Position numbers and translations under genes: made by a program
NCBI GenBank assembly: GCA_021151695.1
Contig: JAGKWU010000003.1
Location: forward strand, 62,001 to 126,000
Reading direction: 5' to 3'
DNA: 64,000 nucleotides
Origin: Cellvibrionaceae bacterium
Lineage (GTDB): Bacteria > Pseudomonadota > Gammaproteobacteria > Pseudomonadales > Cellvibrionaceae
Part shown: piece by piece, positions 1 to 8,598 of the stretch
Layout of the letters: each line of letters starts with the position of its first letter
Position numbering within the stretch: the first letter of the stretch is position 1
The notes under the pieces: model-generated
Database searches by the model: none
Told to the model about the DNA's origin: nothing
Seen by the model: the letters and a program-made list of their open reading frames with translations, nothing else

Positions 1-79
1 CGGCTTTTGGAGTAACCAAAACCTGACTGATTTTATTTTGCAGCAGCTTAACCCCTTATGACCTCCCTGTAAAAATATT

Positions 80-106
80 GGTCGCACCCGAGGAGTATTT
101 GCGACC
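80..106 (-). terminator. Weak hairpin after the beta-propeller gene
   Basis: A 7-bp inverted repeat (GGTCGCA / TGCGACC) with a 13-nt loop lies just downstream of the minus-strand gene that ends at 135. On the minus strand a short T-rich stretch follows. The loop is large and the T-run broken, so it is a weak terminator candidate. Nothing else is visible in bases 1-134. Confidence 0.25.
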
Positions 107-134
107 GCCGGTCCAGCAAGTGAGATTTAACTGA

Positions 135-983
135 TCAGGGCGTTTTGAAACTGTAGGCGGTGACAGTGTTTTTAGCAAAATTGGGGACATAGAGGCTATT
201 GGTGGTAGCGTCATAACCTATATCTGCAGTGTTAATTTTAGCTGCCTGGGTATCCTGGAGTAGTTCGATCTTTCCATCCGTATGAACGTAGTAAAGTAAC
301 CCCGGCCAGCAGGACACCAGAAAATCGCCGCGACCAACGCTCTCAACTCCATCTATTGCTTGCGCAAAACCCGAGGCGATCTGCAGGCGGTTTTTTTTGT
401 CATCGTACAAGTACAAGTGAGTGCCAGCACCGACTATCAACGTTCGCCCGATTGCTTTAAGACCGTTGGCACTTTCAACATTCGTCAAGTATTCCTCCGC
501 CAGGCCATCTTTCAGTCGATAGACTTTATTGGTGCGAGTGTCAGATACATAGACAACGCCAGAGCCATCGACAGCTACATCATTGAGGAATACGGAACCT
601 GGTACGGGAATTTTCTTCTCAATATTGGCTTTTTTGATATTGATGACAACTATTTCATTGATGTCGGCTACATAGAGCTTGCCGTTTTGCGCCGCCATCC
701 CCTTGGGTGCATTGAGACCGGTAATCCACTCGGCATCGTCCAGCTCCCCGGAAAAACTCATACGCGCTATACCACCCTGGCCATCGGCGGCAGAGGCGTC
801 ACCGTCTATTTGCGACACCAACAAAAAATTGCTTTTCCCGTCGCGATAAACCAGCACTGATTCCGGCGTTTTCAAACCTTCCGTTAACCAAAGCGCCTCC
901 AATTTGGATTGCGCCCAGGTCAGCGGAGCGACCACACAACAATAACCAACAAATAACGCAACCCAGTTTTGAATTTTTTTCAT
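135..983 (-). CDS. Exported SMP-30/YncE-like beta-propeller protein
   Basis: 282 aa. Residues 1-24 form a signal peptide (KK, hydrophobic core, LTWAQ), so the protein is probably periplasmic. The rest repeats short strand blocks of the type G-LYVAD, GVVYVSD, NSLYVPN, typical of six-bladed propellers of the SMP-30/gluconolactonase/NHL kind. Substrate and activity are not deducible. The ATG at 983 has a GAGGT Shine-Dalgarno about 9 nt upstream. The gene diverges from nagR across about 130 bp, which has no copy of the NagR palindrome, so membership of the GlcNAc regulon is unproven. A structural or ligand-binding propeller is equally possible. Confidence 0.6.
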   Translation of the reverse strand: MKKIQNWVALFVGYCCVVAPLTWAQSKLEALWLTEGLKTPESVLVYRDGKSNFLLVSQIDGDASAADGQGGIARMSFSGELDDAEWITGLNAPKGMAAQNGKLYVADINEIVVINIKKANIEKKIPVPGSVFLNDVAVDGSGVVYVSDTRTNKVYRLKDGLAEEYLTNVESANGLKAIGRTLIVGAGTHLYLYDDKKNRLQIASGFAQAIDGVESVGRGDFLVSCWPGLLYYVHTDGKIELLQDTQAAKINTADIGYDATTNSLYVPNFAKNTVTAYSFKTP

Positions 984-1112
984 TACCAGTTACCTCTTTA
1001 TGATCAAATACTATGAAGCTAACACTCAGTGTAGCCGAGATCAAAACGCTTTACATATCCTTGCGCAATTTACTACCCTTGCAACTTGTCGCCCAAACGA
1101 GCCCCGATTTTC

Positions 1113-2138
1113 ATGAAAGCCACCATTAAAGATGTTGCCAAACTTGCCGGAGTTTCCTTCAAAACCGTGTCACGCGTCATCAACAAAGAGGGAACCGTCG
1201 GGCAGGATTTGCAAGACAAGGTAATGAAGGCAGTTAAAGAGCTCAACTACCAACCCAATTTATCAGCGCGACTATTGCGCGGTGCGGCCTCATCGATTGG
1301 CTTTATTTACGACAACCCCAACAGCAACTACGTGATCGATATGCAGCGCGGCATTTTGGGCGAATGCCATCGCCAGGGTTACGAATTGGTTATTCACCCC
1401 TGCGATGCAAAATCCAAAACTATCATCGATGAAATCCTCGGCATGGTGGATCGCAGCCGCGTGGGCGGGCTGGTGCTAACACCTCCGGTGTCGGAAATGC
1501 CCGATGTGCTGAGCGCACTCAACAAGCGCAAACTCAAGTATGTGCGCATTTTGTCGGGAGCCAATCCGCCAGACAGCCACTCCCCTTGCGTGTTTATCGA
1601 TGACCGTACCGCTGCCTATAAAATTACCCAATACCTGATCGACCTGGGCCACAAATCCATTGCCTTTCTGGGCGGGGATGAAGCGCATAAATCCAGTACC
1701 GAGCGTTTGGAAGGTTACAAAGCTGCACTTAAAGACAACAAAATTACCATCGATAAAAAATTAATTATCGGCGGCGAATACTCTTTTGAATCAGGTGTAA
1801 AACGTACGCGTTTTTTGCTCGGCGGCGCCGCTAAACCGACGGCAGTTTTTGCCTGTAACGACGAGATAGCCGCGGGCACCCTTTTCGCCGCGCGTATCCA
1901 GGGCATAGACGTGCCCCAGCAACTTTCTATCGTAGGTTTTGAGGATTCACCTTTCTCCCGCCAGGCCTGGCCAAACCTTACAACCGCACAACAACCGATT
2001 CGCACTATCGCCCAACACGCCACCTCGCTGCTGATTGAAGTCATGCGCAACGGCGAAAAGAGTGTGGAGAGCGAAGGTTTCTACCCTGAGCTGATAGTTC
2101 GCGATTCCACTTGTCCGGTGTCCAGCCGCAAGGGCTAA
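1113..2138 (+). CDS. nagR: LacI-family transcriptional regulator of GlcNAc genes
   Basis: 341 aa. The N-terminal LacI helix-turn-helix (residues 1-25, TIKDVAKLAGVSFKTVSRVI) is followed by the hinge (YQPNLSARLLRG) and a periplasmic-binding-like effector domain to the C-terminus (GFIYDNP, VFIDD, IAFLGGD, VFACNDEIAAG, SIVGFEDSP). The frame also has a TTG at 1086, but the ATG at 1113 puts the helix-turn-helix right at the N-terminus as in other LacI proteins. It lies directly upstream of nagB-II/nagA. The LacI-type palindrome GACAACGTTGTC occurs at the three nag promoters, making this the likely repressor. The effector is probably a GlcNAc phosphate (inference from NagR of other gammaproteobacteria). 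No palindrome lies in front of nagR, so autoregulation is not indicated. Confidence 0.88.
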   Translation: MKATIKDVAKLAGVSFKTVSRVINKEGTVGQDLQDKVMKAVKELNYQPNLSARLLRGAASSIGFIYDNPNSNYVIDMQRGILGECHRQGYELVIHPCDAKSKTIIDEILGMVDRSRVGGLVLTPPVSEMPDVLSALNKRKLKYVRILSGANPPDSHSPCVFIDDRTAAYKITQYLIDLGHKSIAFLGGDEAHKSSTERLEGYKAALKDNKITIDKKLIIGGEYSFESGVKRTRFLLGGAAKPTAVFACNDEIAAGTLFAARIQGIDVPQQLSIVGFEDSPFSRQAWPNLTTAQQPIRTIAQHATSLLIEVMRNGEKSVESEGFYPELIVRDSTCPVSSRKG

Positions 2139-2175
2139 TTGCCGAGGAGCCTCCCCTTTATTTTTGATTGGCTAC

Positions 2176-2204
2176 TTTACAAACGACTTTTTAAGGCTCA
2201 CAAT
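2176..2204 (+). promoter_or_regulatory. Candidate promoter of nagB-II/nagA
   Basis: TTTACA (2176-2181) and CACAAT (2199-2204) are separated by 17 bp, an imperfect sigma-70 pair. It would start transcription near 2211, inside the NagR palindrome, leaving a leader of about 34 nt before the ATG at 2245. Both hexamers are degenerate. Confidence 0.35.
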
Positions 2205-2216
2205 GACAACGTTGTC
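2205..2216 (+). promoter_or_regulatory. NagR operator, nagB-II promoter
   Basis: Perfect 12-bp palindrome GACAACGTTGTC with the central CG step typical of LacI-family operators. Identical copies lie at 8405, 14490 and 14527, each in front of a GlcNAc-related gene. It overlaps the in-frame ATG at 2203, which argues that this ATG is not the real start of nagB-II. Confidence 0.82.
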
Positions 2217-2244
2217 TCAAAAATTGCCATTTCCTGGAGAAACC

Positions 2245-3303
2245 ATGTCGTCGCCCGCCTCACCACTTAGTCTTCAACCCGAAAATACCCTGATGTTTCA
2301 GGAGGCTGCGTCGGCTGCCAGCGTTATTACCCGGCAACAACTACTCAACCAGGATTTAGTAGAACAGGCCGCCGCACGCCTTAAAGCATTTGCGCCTATC
2401 GCGATAGTCACCTGCGCGCGCGGCAGCTCGGATCATGCGGCCACCTACGCCAAGTATTTATTTGAAACCCAGCTTGGCTTGGTTACCGCCTCAGCGGCGC
2501 CGTCCATTACCTCGGTGTACCAGGCTGAACCCAAATTGCGCGGCATGCTCTATGTCGCTATTTCGCAATCCGGTAAAAGTCCCGACTTACTCGCCAGTGT
2601 CACTCAGGCAAAAGCCGCCGGTGCACTCACATTAGCGTTTGTGAATGTGGAAGATTCCCCACTTGCACAGCTGGCCGACATAGTGATCCCGCTGCACGCC
2701 GGTGCCGAGAAAAGTGTCGCCGCAACTAAATCCTATCTCGCAACATTGGGCGCTGTACTACATCTGGTTTCCGAATGGAGCGGTAGCGACGAACTGCGCC
2801 GCGCCGTTACGCAATTGCCCAGCGCTTTGGCGCAGGCCTGGCAACAAGATTGGTCCGCCGCAGTGGAAACCCTGCGCAATGCCACCAATTTGTTTGTGAT
2901 TGGCCGCGGCATAGGTTTTGGTACCGCACAAGAAGCAGCGCTCAAGTTAAAAGAAACCTGTGGCCTACACGCCGAAGCTTTCAGTGCAGCTGAAGTGAAG
3001 CACGGCCCTATGGCGATTGTGAAAGAAAATTTCCCGGTGCTTTTACTCGCCCAACAAGACCAGGCATTTAGTGGTATGGATTCATTGGTACAGGATTTCC
3101 GTGCGCGCAACGCCGCCATGATGATCGCCAGCGAAAATATATCCGGTAGCGACTGCTTGCCCGTCGTTGCAAATGTTCCGGCCATTATCGCCCCAGTATT
3201 GGCGGTGCAAAGTTTTTATCGTATGGCCAACGCGCTCTCTATTGCGCGCGGTTACAATCCAGATGAACCGCCACATTTGCGTAAAGTCACTGAAACCATT
3301 TAA
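2245..3303 (+). CDS. nagB-II: Glucosamine-6-phosphate deaminase, SIS-domain (NagB-II) type
   Basis: 352 aa. Two tandem SIS sugar-isomerase domains, like the isomerase half of GlmS but without the glutaminase domain. Landmarks are ARGSSDHAATYAKY, SQSGKSPDLLAS, the second SIS core IGRGIGFGTAQEAALKLKE, and EVKHGPMAIV. It converts glucosamine-6-P to fructose-6-P and ammonia in the cytosol, replacing classical NagB. In-frame starts exist at 2164 (TTG), 2203 and 2245. The ATG at 2245 is chosen because GGAGA lies 4 nt upstream and because the NagR palindrome overlaps the 2203 ATG. nagA follows after 24 bp, so the two form an operon. Confidence 0.87.
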   Translation: MSSPASPLSLQPENTLMFQEAASAASVITRQQLLNQDLVEQAAARLKAFAPIAIVTCARGSSDHAATYAKYLFETQLGLVTASAAPSITSVYQAEPKLRGMLYVAISQSGKSPDLLASVTQAKAAGALTLAFVNVEDSPLAQLADIVIPLHAGAEKSVAATKSYLATLGAVLHLVSEWSGSDELRRAVTQLPSALAQAWQQDWSAAVETLRNATNLFVIGRGIGFGTAQEAALKLKETCGLHAEAFSAAEVKHGPMAIVKENFPVLLLAQQDQAFSGMDSLVQDFRARNAAMMIASENISGSDCLPVVANVPAIIAPVLAVQSFYRMANALSIARGYNPDEPPHLRKVTETI

Positions 3304-3327
3304 GACGATTATTCGCGGAGAATTCCA

Positions 3328-4464
3328 ATGTCCACCGCCCTGATCAACGGTAAGGTTTTTACCGGCGAGCAATGGTTGACCAACCAGGCTGTCATTATCG
3401 ACGGCGAATATATAGCGGACATCTGCACTGCAGAAAATTTGCCTGCAAATGTCAGCAAGACAATTGATTTGCAAGGTCAACGTTTAATTCCCGGTTTGAT
3501 CGATACCCAGGTCAACGGCGGTGGCGGCGTGCTTTTCAATCAAGCCACAACTGCAGACGCATTAGCTGTAATGGGTGCGGCCCATCGCCGCTTTGGTACT
3601 ACCGGTTTTTACCCCACACTAATCAGCGACGATCTTGAGGTTGTTGCCCAAGCGATAGCGGCAGTAGAACAAGCCATTGCCAATAAAGTGCCCGGCGTGC
3701 TCGGCATTCATTTGGAAGGTCCTTTTTTAAATCCGGAACGCAAAGGCGTGCACAACGCCGATAAATTCAAAATTATCGACGAAGCGGCCTTTGAATTATT
3801 GACCTCATTAAAGTCTGGCAAAACCCTGATTACCATTGCACCGGAATTAACGACTCCAGAGATGATTCGTCGCCTCGCAGACGCTGGCGTAGTGGTAGCA
3901 GCTGGCCACAGCGCCGCTAACTACGAGCAAACAAAAACTGCGTTAGCAGCCGGCGTTACCAGTTTTACCCATCTCTTTAACGCCATGACGCCATTTACCA
4001 GCCGCGAACCAGGCATGGTTGGTGCCGTATTGGAAGACAAACAAAGCTGGTGCGGCATTATTGCCGATGGTTTCCACGTTCACCCGGCTGCAATAAAAGT
4101 TGCCCACCAGGCCAAAGCGCCCGGAAAAATGGTGCTGGTCACGGATGCCATGCCAAGTGTAGGCGCCGACGATAAAAGCTTTAACCTCTACGGTGAGCAG
4201 ATTTTTTACAGCGAAGGAAAACTGACAACGGCAAGTGGCACACTCGCCGGCTCTGATCTGGACATGCTTGCAGCAGTACGCAACAGCATTCAGTTATCCG
4301 ATATAGATCCCGACGAAGCAATTCGCATGGCATCCACCAACCCCGCCGCCATGATGGGTGAGAAACATCTCGGTGCAATTAAACCAGGCTTTATCGCCAG
4401 CATGATTTTGATTGATAACAACTACCAGTTACTGCGCAGCTGGATAAACGGTTGCGAATCCTGA
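3328..4464 (+). CDS. nagA: N-acetylglucosamine-6-phosphate deacetylase
   Basis: 378 aa, the usual NagA length. It removes acetate from GlcNAc-6-P, giving glucosamine-6-P for NagB-II. The amidohydrolase fold shows metal and substrate motifs in order: QVNGGGG near residue 63, HLEGPFLNP, AGHSAANYEQ, THLFNAMTPF, DGFHVHPA, and the catalytic aspartate region LVTDAMPSVG, then LAGSDLDM. A GCGGAGA-type ribosome site precedes the ATG. It is the last gene of the nagB-II/nagA operon, and a strong intrinsic terminator follows 46 bp downstream. Confidence 0.95.
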   Translation: MSTALINGKVFTGEQWLTNQAVIIDGEYIADICTAENLPANVSKTIDLQGQRLIPGLIDTQVNGGGGVLFNQATTADALAVMGAAHRRFGTTGFYPTLISDDLEVVAQAIAAVEQAIANKVPGVLGIHLEGPFLNPERKGVHNADKFKIIDEAAFELLTSLKSGKTLITIAPELTTPEMIRRLADAGVVVAAGHSAANYEQTKTALAAGVTSFTHLFNAMTPFTSREPGMVGAVLEDKQSWCGIIADGFHVHPAAIKVAHQAKAPGKMVLVTDAMPSVGADDKSFNLYGEQIFYSEGKLTTASGTLAGSDLDMLAAVRNSIQLSDIDPDEAIRMASTNPAAMMGEKHLGAIKPGFIASMILIDNNYQLLRSWINGCES

Positions 4465-4510
4465 TTTGCCCAAAGCTCAACTTGCTCTTCAAAGCGTAAC
4501 GTAGCGATTT

Positions 4511-4537
4511 GCCCATTCTCTGAATGGGCTTTTTTTT
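4511..4537 (+). terminator. Intrinsic terminator of nagB-II/nagA
   Basis: Perfect 8-bp stem GCCCATTC / GAATGGGC with a 3-nt loop, followed by eight T residues on the plus strand. Confidence 0.9.
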
Positions 4538-4550
4538 GCCTACGATAAAC

Positions 4551-4604
4551 ACCAAAACCTGTACACAAACCAAAACTTGTGCAAAAACCAAAAGCTGTGC
4601 AAAA
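4551..4604. repeat. Three 18-bp tandem repeats between two terminators
   Basis: Three consecutive 18-bp units starting ACCAAAA and ending in CAAAA or CACAA, at 4551, 4569 and 4587, differ at only a few positions. They fill the space between the nagA terminator and the nagX terminator. No gene overlaps them. Confidence 0.7.
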
Positions 4605-4630
4605 AAAAGGATGGCAACTGCCATCCTTTT
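4601..4630 (-). terminator. Intrinsic terminator of nagK-nagP-nagX
   Basis: A 12-bp stem (AAAAGGATGGCA / TGCCATCCTTTT, 2-nt loop) followed on the minus strand by an eight-base T-run. It sits 42 bp beyond the nagX stop. The A/T flanks make it partly bidirectional. Confidence 0.85.
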
Positions 4631-4671
4631 AAATCACAAAAACTCATAGCTCCAAAAAACGAATTCGTTCG

Positions 4672-5748
4672 CTAGAGCGCAATCACAATATTCTTTTTCT
4701 CCATGTATTTTGCAATGCACCAGAAGAAAAGTACGTGCACCAAGGCAAACGCGAGCGATGCATTGTAGGCATCCAGAAAACGACAAAATTGCTGGTAGAG
4801 CAACTCATAATAAGTCTCACCCTGATAGCTGAAGGTATAGAGCAGCTTTTCCCATATAAAGGATAGGGCGTAGATAAACAGCGGATTTTTGCCAAAGGGC
4901 GTCAACTGCAAAAGAGCCGGCTTACACCAGGTTTTTTCCAACATAATTAATACTAGCAATACTGCAATCGCCACGCCTGACGTGAGCAATACGAACGGGC
5001 TGGTCCACAGAGACTTGTTGATAGGAAACCATTGATTCCATACCAGCGCAGCTACAACCAACACCGCGCTCATTACTGCCAGTCTTTTTTGCGCTGTCGC
5101 TGGCGATGCCGATAAAATGCGCGCAACCTCGAATCCCAAAAGCACATTTACCACGGAAGGCAAAGTGCTGAGCAACCCTTCAGGATCAAAGGCGATCCCC
5201 TTGCCTTGCCACAAATGATTTGCGCCCAACACAGCAAGATCCATCTGGCGCACCAGAGAGTTTTCCAACGAATAGGGATCAGCACTTAATCGTAGCAACC
5301 ACCAATAGCCAAACAACAGAATGCCGCTGATCAACCACCGCTGCAATGTCGACGCATAGAGCAAAATAATCGCCGCAATGCCATAAGCCAGGGCTATACG
5401 TTGCAATACACCAAGGATACGCCATTGGCCAATAGGCTCAGTGAAGGGAAATATATTCAGGAACAAGCCCACCGCAAACAATAGTAATGTGCGCTTAAGA
5501 ATTTTGGTGTGTCGCTGGGTGTTGGTGATATGCGGTTGCATTAACGAGCGCTGGGAGAAAAACAGCGCGTTGCCGACCATAAATAAAAAGAAGGGAAATA
5601 TAAAATCTGTGGGGGTAAAACCATGCCAGTCAGCATGTAACAAAGGCCCATAGACATGATTCCATGAGCCGGGAGTATTAACCAAAATCATCAGCGCGAG
5701 GGTCAGGCCGCGCATAATATCGAGTGCGGCAAAGCGTTGCTTGACCAT
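4672..5748 (-). CDS. nagX: NagX-type membrane protein (DUF5009, acyltransferase-like)
   Basis: 358 aa, about ten predicted membrane helices. The N-terminus (RFAALDIMRGLTLALMILVN) and the following TPTDFIFPFFLFMVG segment are typical of the DUF5009 / heparan-alpha-glucosaminide N-acetyltransferase-like family. Related genes accompany nag clusters in other gammaproteobacteria and are called nagX. A role in transmembrane acetylation or uptake of amino sugars is suggested but not established. The ATG has AGGA upstream. It is the last gene of the nagK-nagP-nagX unit, 27 bp after nagP. Confidence 0.8.
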   Translation of the reverse strand: MVKQRFAALDIMRGLTLALMILVNTPGSWNHVYGPLLHADWHGFTPTDFIFPFFLFMVGNALFFSQRSLMQPHITNTQRHTKILKRTLLLFAVGLFLNIFPFTEPIGQWRILGVLQRIALAYGIAAIILLYASTLQRWLISGILLFGYWWLLRLSADPYSLENSLVRQMDLAVLGANHLWQGKGIAFDPEGLLSTLPSVVNVLLGFEVARILSASPATAQKRLAVMSAVLVVAALVWNQWFPINKSLWTSPFVLLTSGVAIAVLLVLIMLEKTWCKPALLQLTPFGKNPLFIYALSFIWEKLLYTFSYQGETYYELLYQQFCRFLDAYNASLAFALVHVLFFWCIAKYMEKKNIVIAL

Positions 5749-5775
5749 AATGTCCTCGCGAGATGTTAACGACGA

Positions 5776-7095
5776 TTACCAGCTTTTTAATTTATGGCCT
5801 TTGAGCGCATAAAACAAAATAAAGACGTAGCAAGGCAGCATCACCCAATAAGCAGTCTGGCTATTGCCAGAGACGTGGGCAAAGTGACCGTAAAGCAGCG
5901 GCATTAAGGCACCACCTGCAATCCCCATAATTAACAAGGCCGAACCTGTGCTGGTGTATTTACCCAAACCCTCAAGGGCCAGGGGCCAAATAGCAGGCCA
6001 CACCAGAGCATTGGCAAAGCCCAGAAACGCGAGGAAAAACACGCTGTCCGGCACGGCAGGCACACCAGCCCAACCCAACAGGATGTGCGAAATAGCGGTA
6101 TCGCTATTGGATGAAAAGATAACGCCAGCAGCAAACAACAAGCCGCTTATCGCCGAGAGTAAAAGAGCGTTAGCTTGCGATAAATATTTAGGGATAAAAG
6201 CAACGCCTACCAAATAGCCTGCCACCATAAAACCCATAGTGTAAGAAGTCAGCGAACCAAAATTCTCCACACCAAGCTTGCGGCCATACAGGCCAATGGT
6301 ATCACCCGCAATTACTTCAACACCTACATACAAAAACAATGCAATAGTACCCAGCACGAGTTGGGGAAATTGCAGAACCCCCAATTTGTTGTCAGTGCTC
6401 TGGGTAGAATCTTCTGCAATATTTAATTCCGCCAGCGGCGAAAAATGCACAAACGCCATAAGCGCCAGCAGTACCGCGGCCATAATGATGTAAGGCATCA
6501 CCAGGCGCGAAGAGAGCTCTGCCAATTTTTCCGTACGCACATCAGCTGTCAAGGCGCTGAGTGCTTCATTGGAGTATTGATCCATTCCAGTAAGAATCCA
6601 GGCGGTAAATAAGAGCGGAACAATCACACCTGCTGATTTATTAATTAACCCCATAATACTGATACGCATGGCGGCACTTTCACGTGGACCTATGCAAACT
6701 ATGTAGGGATTAGAGGCAGTCTGCAGCAGCGTAAGGCCCGCGCCCAACACAAAGAGTGCAGTCAAGAACAATACGTAGGTAGTAGATTTTGCCGCAGGTA
6801 TAAATAGCAGCGCACCTACCGCCATAACGCCAAGCCCGACAACCATGCCAGTTTTAAAACCTATGCGGCGCAATACCAGCGATGCGGGTAATGCCATGAA
6901 GGTGTAGGCGATATAAAACGCGAAGGTCACCAATAGCGCCTGGAATTCATTGAGGTCGCAAACAATCTTTAAAAAAGGAATCAGTGAGCCATTCAACCAG
7001 GTGACAAAACCGAAAACAAAAAACAAGGTTCCTATAATCACCATAGGCACAAGCGTGCCGGATCTCGTTGGTGTTTGGGACGAAACTGCATTCAT
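5776..7095 (-). CDS. nagP: GlcNAc/sugar MFS permease (FucP/GluP family)
   Basis: 439 aa with about 12 membrane helices. FucP-type signatures are GFVTWLNGSLIPFLK near residue 31, a helix-2 segment LVTFAFYIAYTFMALP, and LQTASNPYIVCIGP near residue 125. It would import GlcNAc across the inner membrane with a cation or proton. The context (between nagK and nagX, NagR operator upstream of the operon) supports GlcNAc as substrate. The ATG has GAGGT 7 nt upstream. Cytosolic phosphorylation by NagK then replaces the PTS route. Confidence 0.88.
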   Translation of the reverse strand: MNAVSSQTPTRSGTLVPMVIIGTLFFVFGFVTWLNGSLIPFLKIVCDLNEFQALLVTFAFYIAYTFMALPASLVLRRIGFKTGMVVGLGVMAVGALLFIPAAKSTTYVLFLTALFVLGAGLTLLQTASNPYIVCIGPRESAAMRISIMGLINKSAGVIVPLLFTAWILTGMDQYSNEALSALTADVRTEKLAELSSRLVMPYIIMAAVLLALMAFVHFSPLAELNIAEDSTQSTDNKLGVLQFPQLVLGTIALFLYVGVEVIAGDTIGLYGRKLGVENFGSLTSYTMGFMVAGYLVGVAFIPKYLSQANALLLSAISGLLFAAGVIFSSNSDTAISHILLGWAGVPAVPDSVFFLAFLGFANALVWPAIWPLALEGLGKYTSTGSALLIMGIAGGALMPLLYGHFAHVSGNSQTAYWVMLPCYVFILFYALKGHKLKSW

Positions 7096-7203
7096 GATAC
7101 ACCTCGTATCTATTGCTATTAGGGAGCGAGCCTGTTGTTATTAGAAAATTGTTATTAGTAAAAAAGCAGGGCCACAAAGGCACCGAAATCATGAATACGA
7201 AAC

Positions 7204-8103
7204 TTACGGATTTACCAACGCTTGGTGCCGTGCAAAATAGACTGCACCAAATTCCGGCTGGCTCAATGGCTCAGACAAGCTGGCTGCAATGGCAGGTTTA
7301 AGCCAAGGCATCAAGCGGCCGGACAAACCACCAATTAACGACATACGCCCCGGCTCTGTCTCCCACAATTTTTCAGCAACAGCGCTCAGGTAATCAGCGC
7401 CCTCGCGAATAATCTTTATCGCAACCTCGTCGTTGGCGTCAGCCGCATCAAACACAAAGCGCGCAAGCTGCGCATAGTCGCTCTGCTTGGCAGAACCCAT
7501 TTTGTCGACGATCATCACACCTTTGGCCTGCAGGTAATCGCCAATCAAATCACTTAGCTGTGTGTAAGGCGCAAGATTATCTGACGCAAGCAAAACGGCC
7601 TTCACTGCCTCCAAACCTATCCAGGCCCCGCTGCATTTATCGCCAAAAGGAAAACCATGGGCACCAATAATAGTTGCCTTACCCTTTACAAACGAATAAC
7701 CACAAGAGCCGGTGCCGGCAATCATCACAGCGCCCTCTTCACGGTTGTGTGCACCAACACAGGCAATGTGCAGATCAGTAGTGAGGTACATTTTTTTGAA
7801 GGGGTGATGCCAGTTATTCATCACCTCAAACAGACTGGGTAAATTGACACCCGCCAACCCAACGCCCGCAATTAAATTGGCGGCTTCGCTGTTGGGCAGG
7901 CCAGCATCGGTCAGTGCCATTTCTACGGCTTGCAGTATAGAAGCCTTGGCTTGGGACAAACCGTGCAAAGGATTTGCAGGACCACCTACGCCTGTGCCCA
8001 GCACCTTGTTATCGGCGGCAAATAGACTTGCGCGGCATTTTGTACCGCCGCCGTCTATGCCGATAAACAGCTGCTCGGAATTGTGGCTTGGCATAGTTCC
8101 CAT
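7204..8103 (-). CDS. nagK: N-acetylglucosamine kinase (BadF/BcrA ATPase family)
   Basis: 299 aa from the chosen start. ASKHA-fold kinase: phosphate-1 loop GIDGGGTKCRASLF near residues 14-27, AGVGLAGVN, a phosphate-2 region TTDLHIACVGA, then AGTGSCGYSF and GDKCSGAWIG. It phosphorylates imported GlcNAc to GlcNAc-6-P, the substrate of NagA. A longer frame starts at 8151, but the ATG at 8103 has GAGGT 4 nt upstream and sits shortly before the first fold element. First gene of nagK-nagP-nagX; nagP follows after 108 bp. The operator and promoter lie about 300 bp upstream. Confidence 0.85.
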   Translation of the reverse strand: MGTMPSHNSEQLFIGIDGGGTKCRASLFAADNKVLGTGVGGPANPLHGLSQAKASILQAVEMALTDAGLPNSEAANLIAGVGLAGVNLPSLFEVMNNWHHPFKKMYLTTDLHIACVGAHNREEGAVMIAGTGSCGYSFVKGKATIIGAHGFPFGDKCSGAWIGLEAVKAVLLASDNLAPYTQLSDLIGDYLQAKGVMIVDKMGSAKQSDYAQLARFVFDAADANDEVAIKIIREGADYLSAVAEKLWETEPGRMSLIGGLSGRLMPWLKPAIAASLSEPLSQPEFGAVYFARHQALVNP

Positions 8104-8309
8104 GATTACCTCATTACAACACTTGGATAAGTGCACTATTGACGACTGCACTGCAGCAGATCTGCAAAAAAATATTGCAGGTTTTCTGCCAAATCAGCCG
8201 GAGCTAACCGACTGTGGCAGCGGACTTGATCGCAGAGCTTTATGTGCGACCGGCTTTCTACCATTACATTGGAAGATTGCAAGCCTTAGTTGATCTCCTG
8301 GTTAAAAGA

Positions 8310-8331
8310 GCTGGTGCCTTACGGCACCAGC
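8310..8331 (-). other. Leader hairpin upstream of nagK
   Basis: Perfect 9-bp stem GCTGGTGCC / GGCACCAGC with loop TTAC. On the minus strand it is followed by CTCTTTTAA. It lies between the candidate nagK promoter (8390-8418) and the nagK ATG (8103), inside the long untranslated leader. The T-run is short, so it is either a weak attenuator or a stop for read-through from the halogenase genes. No gene is visible in the rest of 8104-8598. Confidence 0.5.
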
Positions 8332-8354
8332 AAAGAGGATTGACTCAACAACAG

Positions 8355-8382
8355 ACTAACAACTAACAACTAACAACTAACA
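8355..8382. repeat. Four perfect 7-bp tandem repeats
   Basis: The heptamer ACTAACA is repeated four times without change. It lies in the nagK leader just downstream (minus strand) of the candidate -10 element. Confidence 0.8.
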
Positions 8383-8389
8383 TGCATTT

Positions 8390-8418
8390 AGATTAACCAC
8401 TTGAGACAACGTTGTCAA
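8390..8418 (-). promoter_or_regulatory. Candidate nagK-nagP-nagX promoter
   Basis: On the minus strand TTGACA (8418-8413) is followed after 17 bp by TAATCT (8395-8390). The consensus -35 hexamer overlaps the NagR palindrome at 8405-8416, giving simple steric repression. The -10 match is weak. Confidence 0.5.
8405..8416 (-). promoter_or_regulatory. NagR operator, nagK-nagP-nagX promoter
   Basis: Second perfect copy of GACAACGTTGTC, overlapping the TTGACA element. It lies about 300 bp upstream of nagK and 183 bp beyond the halogenase stop codon at 8599. Confidence 0.82.
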
Positions 8419-8598
8419 AGGTAATTTAAAAGATTTCCCGGTATTTTTGCTACGAGGCTATTCGCCAGTAAAAAGACATTTTGTGCTTATAAATTTATGC
8501 ACCAAAAAGTGCCTGCAAAAGTAAAATTTTAATCTTGATGTTCCAGTCACATCGCTCGAATAGTTATATCAACCAAAGCCAAACCGCCGATCGCTTTT

